DNA from: Pseudomonas sp. R5(2019)
GTDB lineage: Bacteria > Pseudomonadota > Gammaproteobacteria > Pseudomonadales > Pseudomonadaceae
Assembly: GCF_009905435.1 (NCBI RefSeq)
Contig: NZ_JAAAMT010000016.1
Location: 1-64,000, forward strand
Reading direction: 5' to 3'
Length of the DNA stretch: 64,000 nucleotides
Below the pieces are notes generated by a model, which saw only the letters and a list, made by a program, of their open reading frames with translations, was not told the DNA's origin and did no database searches. Both the position numbers and the translations under genes were made by a program. Shown piece by piece: positions 10,138-20,770 of the stretch (position 1 is its first letter; each line of letters starts with the position of its first letter).

Positions 10138-11071
10138 CGTGATTTGCTCCTTTGGTTTTTTAGGAAGAGTACTGCCGTCCCACCTGTGTTTTTATCTGGG
10201 CGGCTCTTTCTTTTTGTGTCGGCGCAAACTTATATCACGCTGACCAATGTTGGCGATACTTGCAAAACAATCCTTTCAGCTTCTTTGCGACCATGTCGCA
10301 AAAAGTTGTGTCCATGTCGCAAATTCGACCAGGCGGAGCCGGGCCGTTAAAACGCCAGCGCTGTTTTCAAAGGTTTAAGCATAGAAAAAGTCGATCTAGG
10401 CCCTCACTGAAAACTCCATGGTCACCCCATACCGCTGTTGTTATTTGTCGCAGTTCGCCGTGTCCAAACGGGTCTTGCCGACTATGGGTGTATCAATGCA
10501 ACAACCGTGCACAAAAGGTCGCACGGTTCACAAAATTTTCACTTTTGATCGTGTTTTCTGACAAAACCCCCGAAAACATTGGGGCCTAAGAACTTTTTGT
10601 TTGCTCTTGACGACAGTCCGGCGATAAGGCTGGCTGGGCGCTGGCGGCTTGAGCGTTACCTTCTCGAACACTGATTTGGGTAGTTGGCGGATGGCTGGCG
10701 GGGTCGTCGAGCGGTTTCAGCCTTGTTTTGGTGCAAAAAAGTAGCGTTCAGGCTGCTTTTTTCGGCGGCCGGTTACACTCCGCCCGCTCTAGTACCTGTC
10801 TTTTGCGTCAAGTTGCACTGGTTTGGGGCTTGGGAGGGGAGTGCAGGTGTACGGCTGAAAGTGACCAGGCAGTCACCTGGAGGTTGGTTGGCGTGCTCTT
10901 TTTGCCGTGCGCGAGGGCATCGCCGGGACGAGGTTGGCGCGGCCCTTTGATTTTTTCCCTGGATGCGTGCTTGCAAGTGCCAGTCGCTGCGTTCGCGGGT
11001 ATCCTGAGTTACGCGCAGTAGCCCTCAGGGGTTGAACGCTGCTTATTTATTTGCTGTTCGGGAGATTTTCG
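10138..11071. other. 934-base region without a gene
   Basis: The stretch between the divergent porin and HIT genes has several short open frames, but none has a good ribosome site or protein-like composition. It holds the TGTCGC repeat described separately. I see no stable RNA or repeat element. Confidence 0.5.
10294..10320 (+). promoter_or_regulatory. Candidate ArgR tandem half-sites upstream of the porin
   Basis: TGTCGC occurs at 10294-10299 and 10315-10320, inside a longer repeat CCATGTCGCAAA, at a spacing of exactly 21 bases. The published P. aeruginosa ArgR site is a direct repeat of half-sites starting TGTCGC with that period, and ArgR activates oprD there. The downstream AA pair of the consensus is not conserved here. 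The site lies 157-183 bases before the porin start. Confidence 0.45.
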
Positions 11072-11503
11072 GTGTTCGTACTCGATTCGCGCCTTCAACA
11101 AGATACCTTGCCACTCGGGGACTTCCCCCTCTGTCAGTTGCTGTTGTCCCGGGATGCGAACTACCCCTGGTTTATTCTTGTGCCTCGCCTGGCCGGTGTC
11201 AGCGAAGTGTTCCAGCTTAATGGCGCGGACCAGTTGCAGTTGTGGAAAGAGACTACAGTGTTGGCTGAAATCCTGAAGGATGAGTTCAGTGCTGACAAGA
11301 TGAACGTCGCAACCCTGGGGAATGTAGTCAGCCAGTTACATATGCATGTAATAGTACGAAAGCGCGACGATATTGCCTGGCCGGACCCTGTTTGGGGGCG
11401 TCATCCAGCGGTGCCATATTCGGATGAGCAGGTTGTCGCCATTCGTGAGCGGCTGAGGCCGCTGCTCAGCGGGGTTGAGGACTTCAAGTTCGTGGAGGGT
11501 TGA
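11072..11503 (+). CDS. HIT-family nucleotide-binding protein
   Basis: The protein has 143 residues starting from GTG at 11072, preceded by a GGGAG ribosome site. The histidine triad appears as QLHMHVIVR, near residue 90. HIT proteins bind nucleotides and hydrolyse phosphoramidates or dinucleoside polyphosphates; the exact substrate is not known for this Pseudomonas subgroup. The slyX gene follows four bases later, so the two form a small operon, as in the PA0959-PA0960 region. An in-frame start at 11051 is possible but lacks a ribosome site. Confidence 0.85.
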   Translation: MFVLDSRLQQDTLPLGDFPLCQLLLSRDANYPWFILVPRLAGVSEVFQLNGADQLQLWKETTVLAEILKDEFSADKMNVATLGNVVSQLHMHVIVRKRDDIAWPDPVWGRHPAVPYSDEQVVAIRERLRPLLSGVEDFKFVEG

Positions 11504-11506
11504 ATC

Positions 11507-11713
11507 ATGAGTCTGGAAGCGCGCGTCACAGAGCTGGAAAGTCGCCTGGCGTTTCAGGACGACACCCTGCAAACGCTCAACGATGTACTTGTCGAGCAGC
11601 AACGGCTGGTTGATCGTCTGCAGCTGCAAATGGCAGCGTTGATCAAGCGTCACGAGGAAATGCAGGGTCAGTTTCAGATCGAAGGAGAGGATGTGCCACC
11701 GCCGCATTATTAA
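11507..11713 (+). CDS. slyX: SlyX-like coiled-coil protein
   Basis: This 68-residue protein is a continuous heptad-repeat coiled coil (about residues 3-50) ending in the PPPHY tail diagnostic of the SlyX family. It has no known biochemical activity. It starts three bases after the HIT gene and ends just before the bidirectional terminator at 11738. Confidence 0.92.
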   Translation: MSLEARVTELESRLAFQDDTLQTLNDVLVEQQRLVDRLQLQMAALIKRHEEMQGQFQIEGEDVPPPHY

Positions 11714-11737
11714 CGCGCAGGGGAGCGCCTTTCGTTG

Positions 11738-11778
11738 CCGCATGAAAAAGCCCGCGAGCTGCGGGCTTTTTCATGCGG
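11738..11778. terminator. Bidirectional terminator, 18-base perfect arms
   Basis: The arms 11738-11755 and 11761-11778 are perfectly complementary around a five-base loop (GAGCT). The inner stem is GCCCGC/GCGGGC, and the A and T runs allow termination in both directions, serving the convergent slyX and cold-shock genes. Confidence 0.9.
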
Positions 11779-11783
11779 TGGGA

Positions 11784-12392
11784 TCAGCGCCGAGGAGCGG
11801 CGGCGATCACATCTTCAGCTTGCAGGCCCTTGTCCCGGTTCATGACCGAAAACTCGACGCGCTGGCCTTCGACCAGGACCCGGTGGCCCTCGCCGCGAAT
11901 GGCGCGGAAGTGGACAAAAATGTCATCGCCCGAATCCCGGGAGATAAAGCCAAAGCCTTTGGAGGTGTTGAACCACTTCACGGTGCCCGTATCGCGCTTG
12001 CTCATGTCGTAGTCGGTCGACGACGCCGGGCTGATGCGTGGGCGAGGGTTGTACAGGCTGACAAACACGTGCAGCAGGGTTGCGGCTACGGCGCACAGCA
12101 GGCTGAAGAGGATTGCCGGTTGCCCGCCAATTTCCGGGCGTGCAAGCAGCGTCAGGGTCTGCAGTACAACGGCCAGGATCAGCAGGATGCTGGCAAGGCT
12201 TTGCAGGTGGCGACGCGCGCCGCGGCTGGCATATTGCGTCATGGGGGCGAGGGTCAGGTTGAGCAGGCCAAACAAGGCCAGGTAAAGCGCATCGGGTTCT
12301 TGCAGGTAAGGGATTGCTTCGGTTCGCAAGCTAGGGATAAAGGACAACAGCAAGGCTGCTGCACCCGTCAGGAGGTGGACGATTTTTAACAT
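11784..12392 (-). CDS. Membrane protein fused to a cold-shock domain
   Basis: The 202-residue protein has about four hydrophobic helices in its first 115 residues. A complete cold-shock domain follows from about residue 135, with RNP1-like KGFGFISRD and RNP2-like DIFVHF. The domain would bind single-stranded RNA or DNA at the inner membrane. The orthologue position (PA0961 in P. aeruginosa) is annotated as a cold-shock protein. An in-frame ATG at 12005 (residue 130) stands just before the domain and could give a free 73-residue form, though I see no strong ribosome site before it. It diverges from the Dps-like gene. Confidence 0.88.
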   Translation of the reverse strand: MLKIVHLLTGAAALLLSFIPSLRTEAIPYLQEPDALYLALFGLLNLTLAPMTQYASRGARRHLQSLASILLILAVVLQTLTLLARPEIGGQPAILFSLLCAVAATLLHVFVSLYNPRPRISPASSTDYDMSKRDTGTVKWFNTSKGFGFISRDSGDDIFVHFRAIRGEGHRVLVEGQRVEFSVMNRDKGLQAEDVIAAAPRR

Positions 12393-12743
12393 TTTGAATG
12401 ACTCACGTTAGGCGGATCACAGGAACAGCTGAATTCACGTCGCGCGCTTATATAAAGGAGGTGCACGCTGCGTGAGAGAAAAAGTCAGCCTATGCCACGC
12501 CTGCCGTGAAAAGCCGCAGTCGTGGCACGCTGTCTATTTAACAGCAAACTGGATAGCGACTCAAATCAGCCGCTTGAACGGTCGACTCAGGGTGTTCGGG
12601 CTCATGTCGCCAGCGCTGACCGGCATCAGGTCTGGGGTCAGTCGTCAGGTCTTTCCACCTCCCGCCTTGCTGCGTCGGGCGCCAAGTCTTGATAGAGTGA
12701 GGCGGTTAACGCGTGGTAAAACCATCCGAGACAGGAGTTGAAT
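12393..12743. other. Divergent promoter region
   Basis: These 351 bases lie between the cold-shock and Dps-like genes. On the reverse strand a TATATAA element near 12449-12455 is a plausible -10 box for the cold-shock gene. On the forward strand an A/G-rich AGACAGGAG ribosome site precedes the Dps start. No gene is seen. Confidence 0.4.
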
Positions 12744-13217
12744 ATGGCTATTGATATCGGTATCAGCGAAGAAGACCGCAAATCGATCGTGGAAGGTTTG
12801 TCCCGTCTGTTGTCAGACACTTATGTGCTTTACCTCAAAACGCACAATTTTCACTGGAATGTCAGTGGGCCAATGTTTCGCACGCTGCATCTGATGTTTG
12901 AAGAGCAGTACAACGAACTGGCCCTGGCCGTTGACTCCATTGCCGAGCGTATTCGTGCATTGGGCTTTCCGGCACCGGGCACTTATTCCACCTATGCCCG
13001 TCTTTCTTCGATCAAGGAAGAGGAGGGTGTTCCGTCTGCTGAAAATATGATCAAGCAGTTGGTTCAAGGTCAAGAGGCCGTTGTGCGCACCGCTCGCGGG
13101 ATTTTTCCATTGCTCGATAAAGTAAGCGATGAGCCTACCGCGGATCTGCTGACCCAGCGCATGCAAGTTCACGAAAAAACCGCGTGGATGCTGCGCTCCT
13201 TGCTGGAAAATAAATAA
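12744..13217 (+). CDS. Dps-like ferritin (DNA starvation/stress protein)
   Basis: The protein has 157 residues, the usual Dps length. The ferroxidase-site residues are in [10 protein letters not shown] and in the D/E residues of the next helix ([22 protein letters not shown]). Dps dodecamers oxidise and store iron and protect DNA. I use the ATG at 12744, which a GGAG precedes, rather than TTG six bases earlier. It corresponds to PA0962 beside aspS. Oxidative or stationary-phase control is typical of the family but no operator was found here. Confidence 0.93.
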   Translation: MAIDIGISEEDRKSIVEGLSRLLSDTYVLYLKTHNFHWNVSGPMFRTLHLMFEEQYNELALAVDSIAERIRALGFPAPGTYSTYARLSSIKEEEGVPSAENMIKQLVQGQEAVVRTARGIFPLLDKVSDEPTADLLTQRMQVHEKTAWMLRSLLENK

Positions 13218-13597
13218 AGCGTTCCGGCACGGCGCCGCTCGGGTGCCGGCATGACGAATGCGAGGCCCAGCCCTTGGTTTCAGGGGCTGGGCCTTTGTCG
13301 TTTGTGTCGGGTCGATAATGCTTGCGTCGGCTGTTTGTCGTTCAGGTTTATCCGGGCGGCATGGGGTAAACAGTTAGTTGGAGCACTGTCGGGGCTGGCT
13401 TATTTATGTGTCTTCTGGTTGTTTTTTCCGGGTTTGAACAAGGGTGAAGAAGTCGCGTGTGTTTTGTGGATGCATCCTACGCGTATCAATAGGCCTATCT
13501 GCTGGCTGCACCGAATGGCCTACGGTTTTATAACGGGGTGTCGTGCAGGTTAAGTGAAATGCCTTTTTGAATAGTTTGCCAAAGGAATGGTGTAATT
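13218..13597. other. Gene-free stretch with terminator
   Basis: A strong hairpin at about 13266-13292 (GCCCAGCCC paired with GGGGCTGGGC, then CTTTG) probably ends dps transcription. The remainder to 13597 shows an open frame without a credible ribosome site. Confidence 0.45.
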
Positions 13598-13927
13598 ATG
13601 TCTCGCGCATTTGAACGTGTTGTGAGTGCAGCAGGACGGCTGCACAAGGCGGGTATCGACCCTTTTGAGGAAGATTTCAATATGGGGCTGGCCTTGCCGC
13701 GCTCAAAGTCGGTCAGGTTGAATGGTTTTGCAACCTGCCTGCGATTGGAAGCGGTCTATTGGAAAATCCTGGAGAGTATTGCCGGGGCGAACAATTGTTC
13801 GGTCAATGCGATTCTTTCGTATGTCGACCGCGAGGTGCACCTGCGCTATGGCGGGGTCAAGAACTTCAGTGGGCTTATCCGGGTCGTCTGTGTGGTGCAC
13901 CTGCTCAATCCTGCCAAGGCCTCGTGA
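13598..13927 (+). CDS. Ribbon-helix-helix domain protein
   Basis: The 109-residue protein has the pattern of a ribbon-helix-helix domain from about residue 36: a short strand (KSVRLNGFATCLRLE), then helix, SVNAILSYVDREV turn, and helix. Proteins of this sort are DNA-binding or regulatory. A ribosome site (AAAGGAA) precedes the ATG. The neighbouring genes give no functional hint, and the target is unknown. Confidence 0.75.
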   Translation: MSRAFERVVSAAGRLHKAGIDPFEEDFNMGLALPRSKSVRLNGFATCLRLEAVYWKILESIAGANNCSVNAILSYVDREVHLRYGGVKNFSGLIRVVCVVHLLNPAKAS

Positions 13928-14072
13928 AGCCTTGCGGTCATGCCGGTGAGAGTAGCGGGGGGACGAGCAGTTGCGGCATACGGCTGCACAGCCCCCCTGA
14001 ACCATATATAATCTCGCTTTTTGCCGTCAGGCGCGGTTTGCGCCGTGGCGTTCAGGTTGTCGAGACACGCCC

Positions 14073-14294
14073 ATGCCCATGTATGACTATCAGTGTGCTT
14101 CCTGCAATCACCAGCTCGAAGCCATTCAAAAAATCAGCGACGCGCCACTGACCGACTGCCCGGCCTGTCAGGCGCCGGAGCTTAAAAAGCTGCTGTCCAT
14201 GCCAGGCTTTCGTCTGGGCGGCACCGGCTGGTACGAAACCGACTTCAAAACCGGGGCCAAAAAGAACCTGGCTGGCGGCGACAAGTCCGATTGA
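14073..14294 (+). CDS. FmdB-family zinc-ribbon protein
   Basis: The protein has 73 residues with two CxxC pairs (CASC near residue 8 and CPAC near residue 29), forming a single zinc ribbon in the MPMYDYQC context typical of FmdB-like regulators. The C-terminal tail is polar and Gly/Lys rich. Members commonly sit upstream of aspS in Pseudomonas, as here, but their role is not settled. Confidence 0.9.
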   Translation: MPMYDYQCASCNHQLEAIQKISDAPLTDCPACQAPELKKLLSMPGFRLGGTGWYETDFKTGAKKNLAGGDKSD

Positions 14295-14390
14295 GTTGAA
14301 CTGCACCCTTTGGGTCTTGCACTATAAGCCCCTTTGCGGCCAGCACGGCCTCCACCGAATATTCGAATCACGAGAAGCGAAACCACCATC

Positions 14391-16166
14391 ATGATGCGCA
14401 GCCATTATTGCGGCCAACTGAACGAGAGCCTGGACGGTCAGGAAATTACCCTTTGCGGATGGGTTCATCGTCGCCGCGACCACGGCGGGGTCATTTTCCT
14501 CGATATCCGTGACCGTGAAGGCATGGCCCAGGTTGTTTTCGACCCGGATCGCGCAGAGTCCTTTGCTGCCGCTGACCGTGTTCGCAGCGAATACGTGGTC
14601 AAGATCACCGGTAAGGTCCGTCCTCGCCCGGCTGGCGCGGTCAATGCCAACATGGCCTCGGGTGCCATTGAGGTGCTGGGCTACGAGCTGACGGTATTGA
14701 ACGAAGCCGAAACCCCACCGTTCCCGCTCAACGAATACTCCGACGTGGGCGAAGAAACCCGCCTGCGCTATCGCTTCATCGACCTGCGTCGCCCGGAAAT
14801 GGCTGAAAAGCTGCGCTTGCGTTCGCGCATGACCACCAGCATTCGTCGTTACCTCGACGAAAACGGCTTCCTGGACGTCGAAACACCTATCCTGACCCGG
14901 GCCACCCCGGAAGGCGCGCGTGACTACCTGGTGCCAAGCCGTACCCACGCTGGCAGCTTCTTCGCACTGCCGCAATCGCCACAGCTGTTCAAGCAGTTGC
15001 TGATGGTTGCCGGTTTTGATCGCTACTACCAGATCGCCAAGTGCTTCCGCGACGAAGACCTGCGTGCAGACCGCCAGCCGGAATTCACTCAGATCGACAT
15101 CGAAACCAGCTTCCTGAACGAATCCGAAATCATGGGCCTGACCGAAGGCATGATTCGCAAGCTGTTCAAGGAAGTGCTGGACCTGGAATTCGGCGATTTC
15201 CCGCACATGACCTGGGACGAAGCGATGCGTCGCTACGGCTCGGACAAGCCGGACCTGCGTATCCCGCTGGAGCTGGTTGACGTTGCCGACCAGTTGCAGG
15301 CTGTCGAATTCAAGGTGTTCAGCGGCCCGGCCAACGACCCGAAAAGCCGTGTTGCGGCACTGCGTGTACCGGGCGGGGCAAGCATGCCGCGCAGCCGGAT
15401 CGACGACTACACCAAGTTCGTCGGCATCTACGGCGCCAAGGGCCTGGCATACATCAAGGTCAACGAGCGCGCCAAGGGCGTTGAAGGCCTGCAGTCGCCA
15501 ATCGTCAAGAACATCCCTGAAGCCAACCTGAACGTGATCCTCGATCGCGTCGGTGCGGTCGACGGTGACATCGTGTTCTTCGGTGCCGACAAGGCCAAGA
15601 TCGTCAGCGAGGCGCTGGGCGCCCTGCGGATCAAGGTGGGTCACGACTTCAATCTGCTGACGACCGAATGGGCGCCACTGTGGGTTGTCGACTTCCCGAT
15701 GTTCGAAGTGAACGACGACGGCAGCTTCACCGCCTTGCACCACCCGTTCACCGCGCCGAAGTGCTCGCCGCAAGACCTGGTAGCCAACCCGGCCACCGCT
15801 TTGTCCCGTGCTTACGACATGGTTCTGAACGGTACCGAGCTGGGTGGCGGTTCCATCCGTATCCACCGCAAGGAAATGCAACAGGCGGTCTTCCGTCTGC
15901 TGGGTATCGAGGCGGAGGAACAGGAAGAGAAGTTCGGCTTCCTGCTCGACGCGCTGAAATACGGGGCTCCACCGCACGGCGGTCTGGCCTTCGGTCTGGA
16001 TCGTCTGGTCATGCTGATGACCGGCGCCCAGTCGATTCGTGAAGTGATCGCCTTCCCGAAAACCCAGAGCGCTGCCTGCGTCATGACTCAGGCGCCAGGC
16101 TTGGTGGACGGCAAGGCATTGCGCGAACTGCACATTCGTTTGCGCGAGCAACCCAAGGCCGAATAA
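14391..16166 (+). CDS. aspS: Aspartyl-tRNA synthetase
   Basis: This 591-residue class II synthetase has an N-terminal OB-fold anticodon domain, motif 2 around [15 protein letters not shown], a GAD insertion domain and motif 3 ([12 protein letters not shown]). I start at ATG 14391 (MMRSHYCGQ), which gives the P. aeruginosa length; an in-frame ATG 19 codons upstream has no family support. The Pseudomonas enzyme is non-discriminating, charging both tRNA-Asp and tRNA-Asn, with amidation by GatCAB. The yebC gene follows. Confidence 0.97.
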   Translation: MMRSHYCGQLNESLDGQEITLCGWVHRRRDHGGVIFLDIRDREGMAQVVFDPDRAESFAAADRVRSEYVVKITGKVRPRPAGAVNANMASGAIEVLGYELTVLNEAETPPFPLNEYSDVGEETRLRYRFIDLRRPEMAEKLRLRSRMTTSIRRYLDENGFLDVETPILTRATPEGARDYLVPSRTHAGSFFALPQSPQLFKQLLMVAGFDRYYQIAKCFRDEDLRADRQPEFTQIDIETSFLNESEIMGLTEGMIRKLFKEVLDLEFGDFPHMTWDEAMRRYGSDKPDLRIPLELVDVADQLQAVEFKVFSGPANDPKSRVAALRVPGGASMPRSRIDDYTKFVGIYGAKGLAYIKVNERAKGVEGLQSPIVKNIPEANLNVILDRVGAVDGDIVFFGADKAKIVSEALGALRIKVGHDFNLLTTEWAPLWVVDFPMFEVNDDGSFTALHHPFTAPKCSPQDLVANPATALSRAYDMVLNGTELGGGSIRIHRKEMQQAVFRLLGIEAEEQEEKFGFLLDALKYGAPPHGGLAFGLDRLVMLMTGAQSIREVIAFPKTQSAACVMTQAPGLVDGKALRELHIRLREQPKAE

Positions 16167-16274
16167 GGCAGAACGAGGCGCACCCCGGTGCGCCTTTCTG
16201 TTTGTCGGTCCCTTGGTTGCCCCGTCGCTACGGCGGGGCAGGGCAGTGATTGAAAAAAGAATTCGGAGCGAGTT

Positions 16275-17021
16275 ATGGCAGGTCATTCTAAGTGGGCGAA
16301 TATCAAGCACCGCAAAGAGCGTCAGGATGCCAAAAGAGGCAAGATCTTCACTAAATGGATTCGTGAGCTGACCGTTGCTGCCAGGCAGGGCGGCGGCGAT
16401 CCCGGCTCCAACCCGCGTCTGCGGCTGGCTCTGGACAAGGCGCTGGGCGCCAACATGAGCCGTGACATCATCGACCGCGCGGTTGCGCGGGGCGCGGGTG
16501 CCACCGAGGCGGATAACGTCGAAGAGCTCAGCTACGAGGGTTACGGCCCGGGTGGTGTGGCGATCATGGTCGAAGCCATGACCGACAACCGCAACCGCAC
16601 CGCGGCGGCCGTGCGCCATGCCTTCAGCAAATGTGGCGGCAACCTCGGTACCGATGGTTCGGTGGCCTACCTGTTCGAGCGCAAGGGGCAGATTTCGTTT
16701 GCCGCTGGCGTGGATGAAGACACGCTGATGGAAGCGGCCATGGAAGCCGATGCTGATGATGTGGTCAGCAATGACGATGGCTCCTTCGACGTATTCACCT
16801 CGTTCGCCGGGTTCTATGCGGTGCGCAGTGCCTTGGAGGCAGCGGGTTTCAAGGCGTCCGATGCCGAAATCATCATGCGCCCGACCACCAGCGCCGAGCT
16901 TGATCTGGAGGGCGCTGAAAAAGTGCTCAAGTTGATCGACATGCTTGAGGATCTGGATGACGTGCAAAACGTCTACTCCAATGCTGAAATCCCTGACGAC
17001 GTCATGGAAAAGCTTGGCTGA
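16275..17021 (+). CDS. pmpR: YebC/PmpR-family regulator
   Basis: The protein has 248 residues and begins with the invariant [13 protein letters not shown]. The family has long been annotated as transcriptional regulators; P. aeruginosa PmpR represses the quinolone-signal regulator pqsR. More recent work on YebC-family members points to relief of ribosome stalling, so its direct role may be translational. It lies between aspS and ruvC, the usual place in gamma-proteobacteria. Confidence 0.95.
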   Translation: MAGHSKWANIKHRKERQDAKRGKIFTKWIRELTVAARQGGGDPGSNPRLRLALDKALGANMSRDIIDRAVARGAGATEADNVEELSYEGYGPGGVAIMVEAMTDNRNRTAAAVRHAFSKCGGNLGTDGSVAYLFERKGQISFAAGVDEDTLMEAAMEADADDVVSNDDGSFDVFTSFAGFYAVRSALEAAGFKASDAEIIMRPTTSAELDLEGAEKVLKLIDMLEDLDDVQNVYSNAEIPDDVMEKLG

Positions 17022-17141
17022 CCGTTTCAATCGCAACACGCAAAAGGCCGTAGCCACTGCAACCTGCTCGTCACGTTGCGTGTCTGCGGCTTCTGTCTTT
17101 ATGCTGGCACCTGCAGGTGCCTCGTTCCCATTGCAGGCAAT

Positions 17142-17666
17142 ATGACCCTTATTCTTGGTATCGACCCCGGTTCGCGAATCACCGGATACGGTGTGGTGCG
17201 CGATACCGGTCGCGGCTGTGAGTACGTTGCCTCCGGGTGCATCCGTACCGGCAGCGGCCTGCTGCATGAGCGGTTGCAGATCGTTTACCGTGGCGTACGC
17301 GAAGTGATCCAGACCTACGGGCCGGTCACTATGGGCATCGAGCGTGTGTTCATGGCTCGCAATCCGGACTCGGCGCTCAAGCTGGGCCAGGCGCGCGGGG
17401 CGGCGATTGTTGCTGCCGCCGAAGAAAGCCTGGAGATCGCAGAATATTCGGCAACACAGGTCAAGCAATCGGTGGTCGGCACCGGCGGGGCCAACAAGGA
17501 ACAGGTGCAAATGATGGTCATGCACCTGTTGAAGCTGGTCCAGAAGCCGCAGATCGACGCCTCTGACGCCTTGGCGATTGCCCTGTGCCACGCGCACACC
17601 CGATCCAGTCTGATCCCTCATGGCTTGAGCACTGCGCGGCGGCGCAGTGGGCGCTTGCGGCTCTGA
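17142..17666 (+). CDS. ruvC: Holliday-junction resolvase RuvC
   Basis: The 174-residue endonuclease cuts four-way junctions produced by recombination. The first catalytic aspartate is in ILGIDPGSR, the glutamate in GIERVF, and the late acidic residues in [12 protein letters not shown]. The start is the ATG at 17142, where the family begins. It is followed by ruvA and ruvB. Confidence 0.97.
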   Translation: MTLILGIDPGSRITGYGVVRDTGRGCEYVASGCIRTGSGLLHERLQIVYRGVREVIQTYGPVTMGIERVFMARNPDSALKLGQARGAAIVAAAEESLEIAEYSATQVKQSVVGTGGANKEQVQMMVMHLLKLVQKPQIDASDALAIALCHAHTRSSLIPHGLSTARRRSGRLRL

Positions 17667-17786
17667 CTGCATCATTGTTTAAAACATTAACGCTTGCAGG
17701 GTGCTCTGTTGCTGCAATTATTGTGAGCACGCTTGTTGGTTTCAGTGGGGCGCGCTTGAGTGCAGCTCCAAAGGAAGGACCTGAAC

Positions 17787-18407
17787 GTGATTGGACGCCT
17801 GCGCGGCACCTTGGCTGAAAAACAGCCGCCGCACCTGATTCTGGATGTCAATGGCCTGGGTTACGAGCTGGAAGTGCCCATGACCACGCTGTATCGTTTG
17901 CCGTCGGTCGGTGAACCTGTCACCTTGCACACGCATTTGGTCGTGCGCGAGGACGCTCAGTTACTCTACGGCTTCTATGAAAAGCGCGAGCGTGAGTTCT
18001 TTCGTGAGCTGATTCGCTTGAATGGTGTTGGTCCAAAGCTGGCGCTGGCCCTGATGTCGGGGTTTGAGGTCGATGAGCTGGTCCGGGCCGTGAGTGCGCA
18101 GGATGCTAGCGCGCTGGTCAAGGTGCCGGGCGTCGGCAAGAAAACCGCTGAACGTCTGTTGGTCGAGCTCAAGGACCGCTTCAAGGCCTGGGAGTCGGTG
18201 CCCAGCATGTTTGCATTGGTGCCGAGCGACTCACCTGGCGGAACCCGACCGGCAACGCCGGTGGCCACTGCCGAAAACGATGCGGTCAGCGCCTTGATCT
18301 CGCTGGGCTACAAGCCCCAGGAGGCCAGCCGTGCGGTCGCCGCCATCGATGCCAAGGGCTTGAGCAGTGAAGAGCTGATCCGCCGTGCGCTGAAAGGAAT
18401 GATTTAA
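17787..18407 (+). CDS. ruvA: Holliday-junction DNA-binding protein RuvA
   Basis: The 206-residue protein binds the junction as a tetramer and loads RuvB. It has the N-terminal OB fold, two helix-hairpin-helix motifs ([12 protein letters not shown] and [13 protein letters not shown]) and the C-terminal domain that contacts RuvB. I start at GTG 17787, where AAGGAAGG lies a few bases upstream and the product begins as MIGRLRG. The stop codon abuts the ruvB start, so coupling is likely. Confidence 0.96.
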   Translation: MIGRLRGTLAEKQPPHLILDVNGLGYELEVPMTTLYRLPSVGEPVTLHTHLVVREDAQLLYGFYEKREREFFRELIRLNGVGPKLALALMSGFEVDELVRAVSAQDASALVKVPGVGKKTAERLLVELKDRFKAWESVPSMFALVPSDSPGGTRPATPVATAENDAVSALISLGYKPQEASRAVAAIDAKGLSSEELIRRALKGMI

Positions 18408-19463
18408 GTGATCGAAGCCGACCGACTGATAGCCGCCTCCGGGCGTGACCGTGAAGAGGTGCAGGATCGCGCCATTCGCCCCTACCGCCTGGCCGACTAT
18501 ATAGGTCAGCCGGTGGTGCGCGAGCAGATGGAGCTGTTTATCCAGGCAGCCCGGGGGCGCAACGAAGCGCTGGATCACACCCTGATCTTCGGCCCGCCGG
18601 GGTTGGGCAAGACCACCCTGGCCAATATCATTGCCCAGGAAATGGGCGTTTCGATCAAAAGCACCTCGGGCCCGGTGCTTGAGCGGCCTGGAGACCTGGC
18701 GGCGCTGCTGACCAATCTTGAGCCCCATGACGTGCTCTTTATCGACGAAATCCACCGGCTTTCGCCGATCGTCGAAGAAGTGCTGTACCCGGCCATGGAG
18801 GATTTCCAGCTCGACATCATGATTGGCGAGGGGCCGGCGGCGCGCTCGATCAAGCTCGACCTGCCGCCCTTCACGCTGGTCGGCGCAACCACCCGCGCCG
18901 GCATGCTGACCAATCCCCTGCGTGATCGCTTCGGTATTGTCCAGCGCCTGGAGTTCTACAACACCGAAGACCTGACCACCATCGTCAGCCGTTCCGGTGG
19001 CATCCTTGGCTTGCCGATCGAAGACGCCGGGGCATTCGAGATTGCCCGGCGCGCGCGCGGCACGCCACGGATCGCCAACCGCCTGCTGCGCCGTGTGCGT
19101 GACTATGCCGAAGTGCGTGGCAAGGGCCAGATTACCCGGCCTGTCGCGGACATGGCGCTGAACCTTCTGGATGTCGACGAGCGTGGTTTTGATCATCAGG
19201 ATCGGCGCCTGCTGTTGACCATGATCGAGAAGTTCGATGGCGGCCCCGTCGGGGTCGACAACCTGGCAGCGGCGATCAGCGAGGAGCGGCATACCATCGA
19301 GGATGTGCTGGAGCCGTACCTGATCCAGCAGGGCTACATCATGCGTACACCGCGCGGGCGAGTGGTGACGCGCCATGCCTATCTGCATTTTGGCCTGAAT
19401 ATTCCGAGCCGAATGGGCGAAATGCCGGTCACCGAAACGGGCACCGGTCGGATCGACGAGTAA
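18408..19463 (+). CDS. ruvB: Holliday-junction branch-migration ATPase RuvB
   Basis: This 351-residue AAA+ motor starts at GTG directly after ruvA. Walker A is [11 protein letters not shown], Walker B is LFIDEIHRL, and sensor residues lie in VGATTRAG. The C-terminal winged helix contains [12 protein letters not shown]. It drives branch migration with RuvA. Confidence 0.97.
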   Translation: MIEADRLIAASGRDREEVQDRAIRPYRLADYIGQPVVREQMELFIQAARGRNEALDHTLIFGPPGLGKTTLANIIAQEMGVSIKSTSGPVLERPGDLAALLTNLEPHDVLFIDEIHRLSPIVEEVLYPAMEDFQLDIMIGEGPAARSIKLDLPPFTLVGATTRAGMLTNPLRDRFGIVQRLEFYNTEDLTTIVSRSGGILGLPIEDAGAFEIARRARGTPRIANRLLRRVRDYAEVRGKGQITRPVADMALNLLDVDERGFDHQDRRLLLTMIEKFDGGPVGVDNLAAAISEERHTIEDVLEPYLIQQGYIMRTPRGRVVTRHAYLHFGLNIPSRMGEMPVTETGTGRIDE

Positions 19464-19603
19464 TTCACCGCATCGGCCTGATTTTTTTGCTTTTTTCATG
19501 GTCCTACCCGCGGGTGTGGGCAAGGCCATGGGGGGAAAGCGGCATAAACCATGAAAAACAGTTGCCTGGGCGGATTGGCAACCTGAGGAGTAAGCACTAG
19601 AGT

Positions 19604-20059
19604 ATGCGCGCGCAAAATGGGGTTCAGTCGTTCGCACATCGCTGTCGCGTATATTACGAGGACACCGATGCGGGCGGCATCGTGTATTACGTCAATTACC
19701 TTAAATTCATGGAGCGTGCCCGTACTGAACGGCTGCGCGAACTGGGCTTTGCCCAATCGCAGCTGGTGGGCGAGAACATGTTGTTTGTCGTGCACTCCAG
19801 CGAGGCGCGTTACCACGTGCCGGCGCGGCTGGACGACGAGCTGCTGGTGACTGCCGATGTAATGGAATTGAACCGCGCCAGTCTGCGATTTCGTCAGCAG
19901 GTCAGGCGGGCTGCGGATGCAACGCTGCTCTGTGAGGGGCAGTTCCTGGTGGCCTGTGTGCGCGCCGATAGTTTGAAACCCCGGGCCCTTCCCCCCGACT
20001 TGCGTGCGGCCTTCGCCGACGCGAGCAGCCCGGGTACACACCAAAGAGCAGGAGATTAA
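19604..20059 (+). CDS. ybgC: Tol-Pal-associated acyl-CoA thioesterase YbgC
   Basis: The 151-residue hot-dog-fold enzyme carries the catalytic motif [22 protein letters not shown]. YbgC is the first gene of the tol-pal operon in many proteobacteria and links acyl-group metabolism to the envelope machinery. tolQ begins two bases after its stop. Confidence 0.95.
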   Translation: MRAQNGVQSFAHRCRVYYEDTDAGGIVYYVNYLKFMERARTERLRELGFAQSQLVGENMLFVVHSSEARYHVPARLDDELLVTADVMELNRASLRFRQQVRRAADATLLCEGQFLVACVRADSLKPRALPPDLRAAFADASSPGTHQRAGD

Positions 20060-20061
20060 GC

Positions 20062-20757
20062 GTGGAAGCTAACGTCGTCGACCATACCTCCATGTGGAGC
20101 CTGGTCAGTAATGCCAGCATCTTAGTGCAGCTGGTAATGCTGATCCTGGTAGCAGCATCGGTTACCTCATGGATCATGATTTTTCAGCGCAGCACCATGC
20201 TGCGCGCCGGTCGTCGTGCCTTGGACAGCTTCGAGGAGCGCTTCTGGTCGGGTATCGACCTGTCCAAGCTGTACCGTCAGGCGGGCAGCAACCCCGATCC
20301 TGATTCGGGCGTGGAGCAGGTATTCCGTGCCGGCTTCAAGGAATTTTCCCGTCTTCGCCAACAGCCGGGCGTAGACCCGGACGCGGTCATGGAAGGGGTA
20401 GGGCGGGCCATGCGCGTCGCCATCTCCCGCGAAGAAGAAAAGCTTGAACAAAGCCTGCCGTTCCTGGCTACCGTCGGTTCCACCAGCCCTTATATCGGCC
20501 TGTTCGGTACCGTCTGGGGGATCATGAACTCCTTCCGTGGCCTGGCATCGGCTCAACAAGCAACCCTGGCCACCGTGGCCCCTGGCATCGCCGAGGCACT
20601 GATTGCGACTGCAATCGGCCTGTTCGCCGCTATTCCTGCGGTTATTGCCTACAACCGCTTCGCTGCCCGCAGCGAAACCCTGATCGGCCGTTACTACACG
20701 TTCGCCGATGAGTTCCAAGCCATCCTGCACCGTAAAGTGCACACCAGCGAAGAGTGA
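20062..20757 (+). CDS. tolQ: Tol-Pal proton-channel subunit TolQ
   Basis: The 231-residue inner-membrane protein has three transmembrane segments (about residues 15-37, 135-158 and 168-190) and the MotA/TolQ/ExbB signature. Five TolQ subunits surround TolR and use the proton gradient to pull on TolA during outer-membrane constriction. It starts at GTG 20062. Confidence 0.97.
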   Translation: MEANVVDHTSMWSLVSNASILVQLVMLILVAASVTSWIMIFQRSTMLRAGRRALDSFEERFWSGIDLSKLYRQAGSNPDPDSGVEQVFRAGFKEFSRLRQQPGVDPDAVMEGVGRAMRVAISREEEKLEQSLPFLATVGSTSPYIGLFGTVWGIMNSFRGLASAQQATLATVAPGIAEALIATAIGLFAAIPAVIAYNRFAARSETLIGRYYTFADEFQAILHRKVHTSEE

Positions 20758-20770
20758 GCAGGTAGACCCA

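Noticed and set aside
10684..10950. Short forward frames before the HIT gene
   Set aside because: No ribosome sites and atypical composition.
13251..13553. Forward frame of 100 codons after dps
   Set aside because: It begins inside the likely terminator hairpin and is Cys/Trp-rich without a family.
14322..17675. Reverse-strand open frame of 1117 codons across aspS, yebC and ruvC
   Set aside because: It runs opposite three certain genes; high GC leaves the antisense frame open. No ribosome site or family is seen.
18231..19637. Reverse frame of 468 codons opposite ruvB
   Set aside because: Antisense to a certain gene, with no credible domain.
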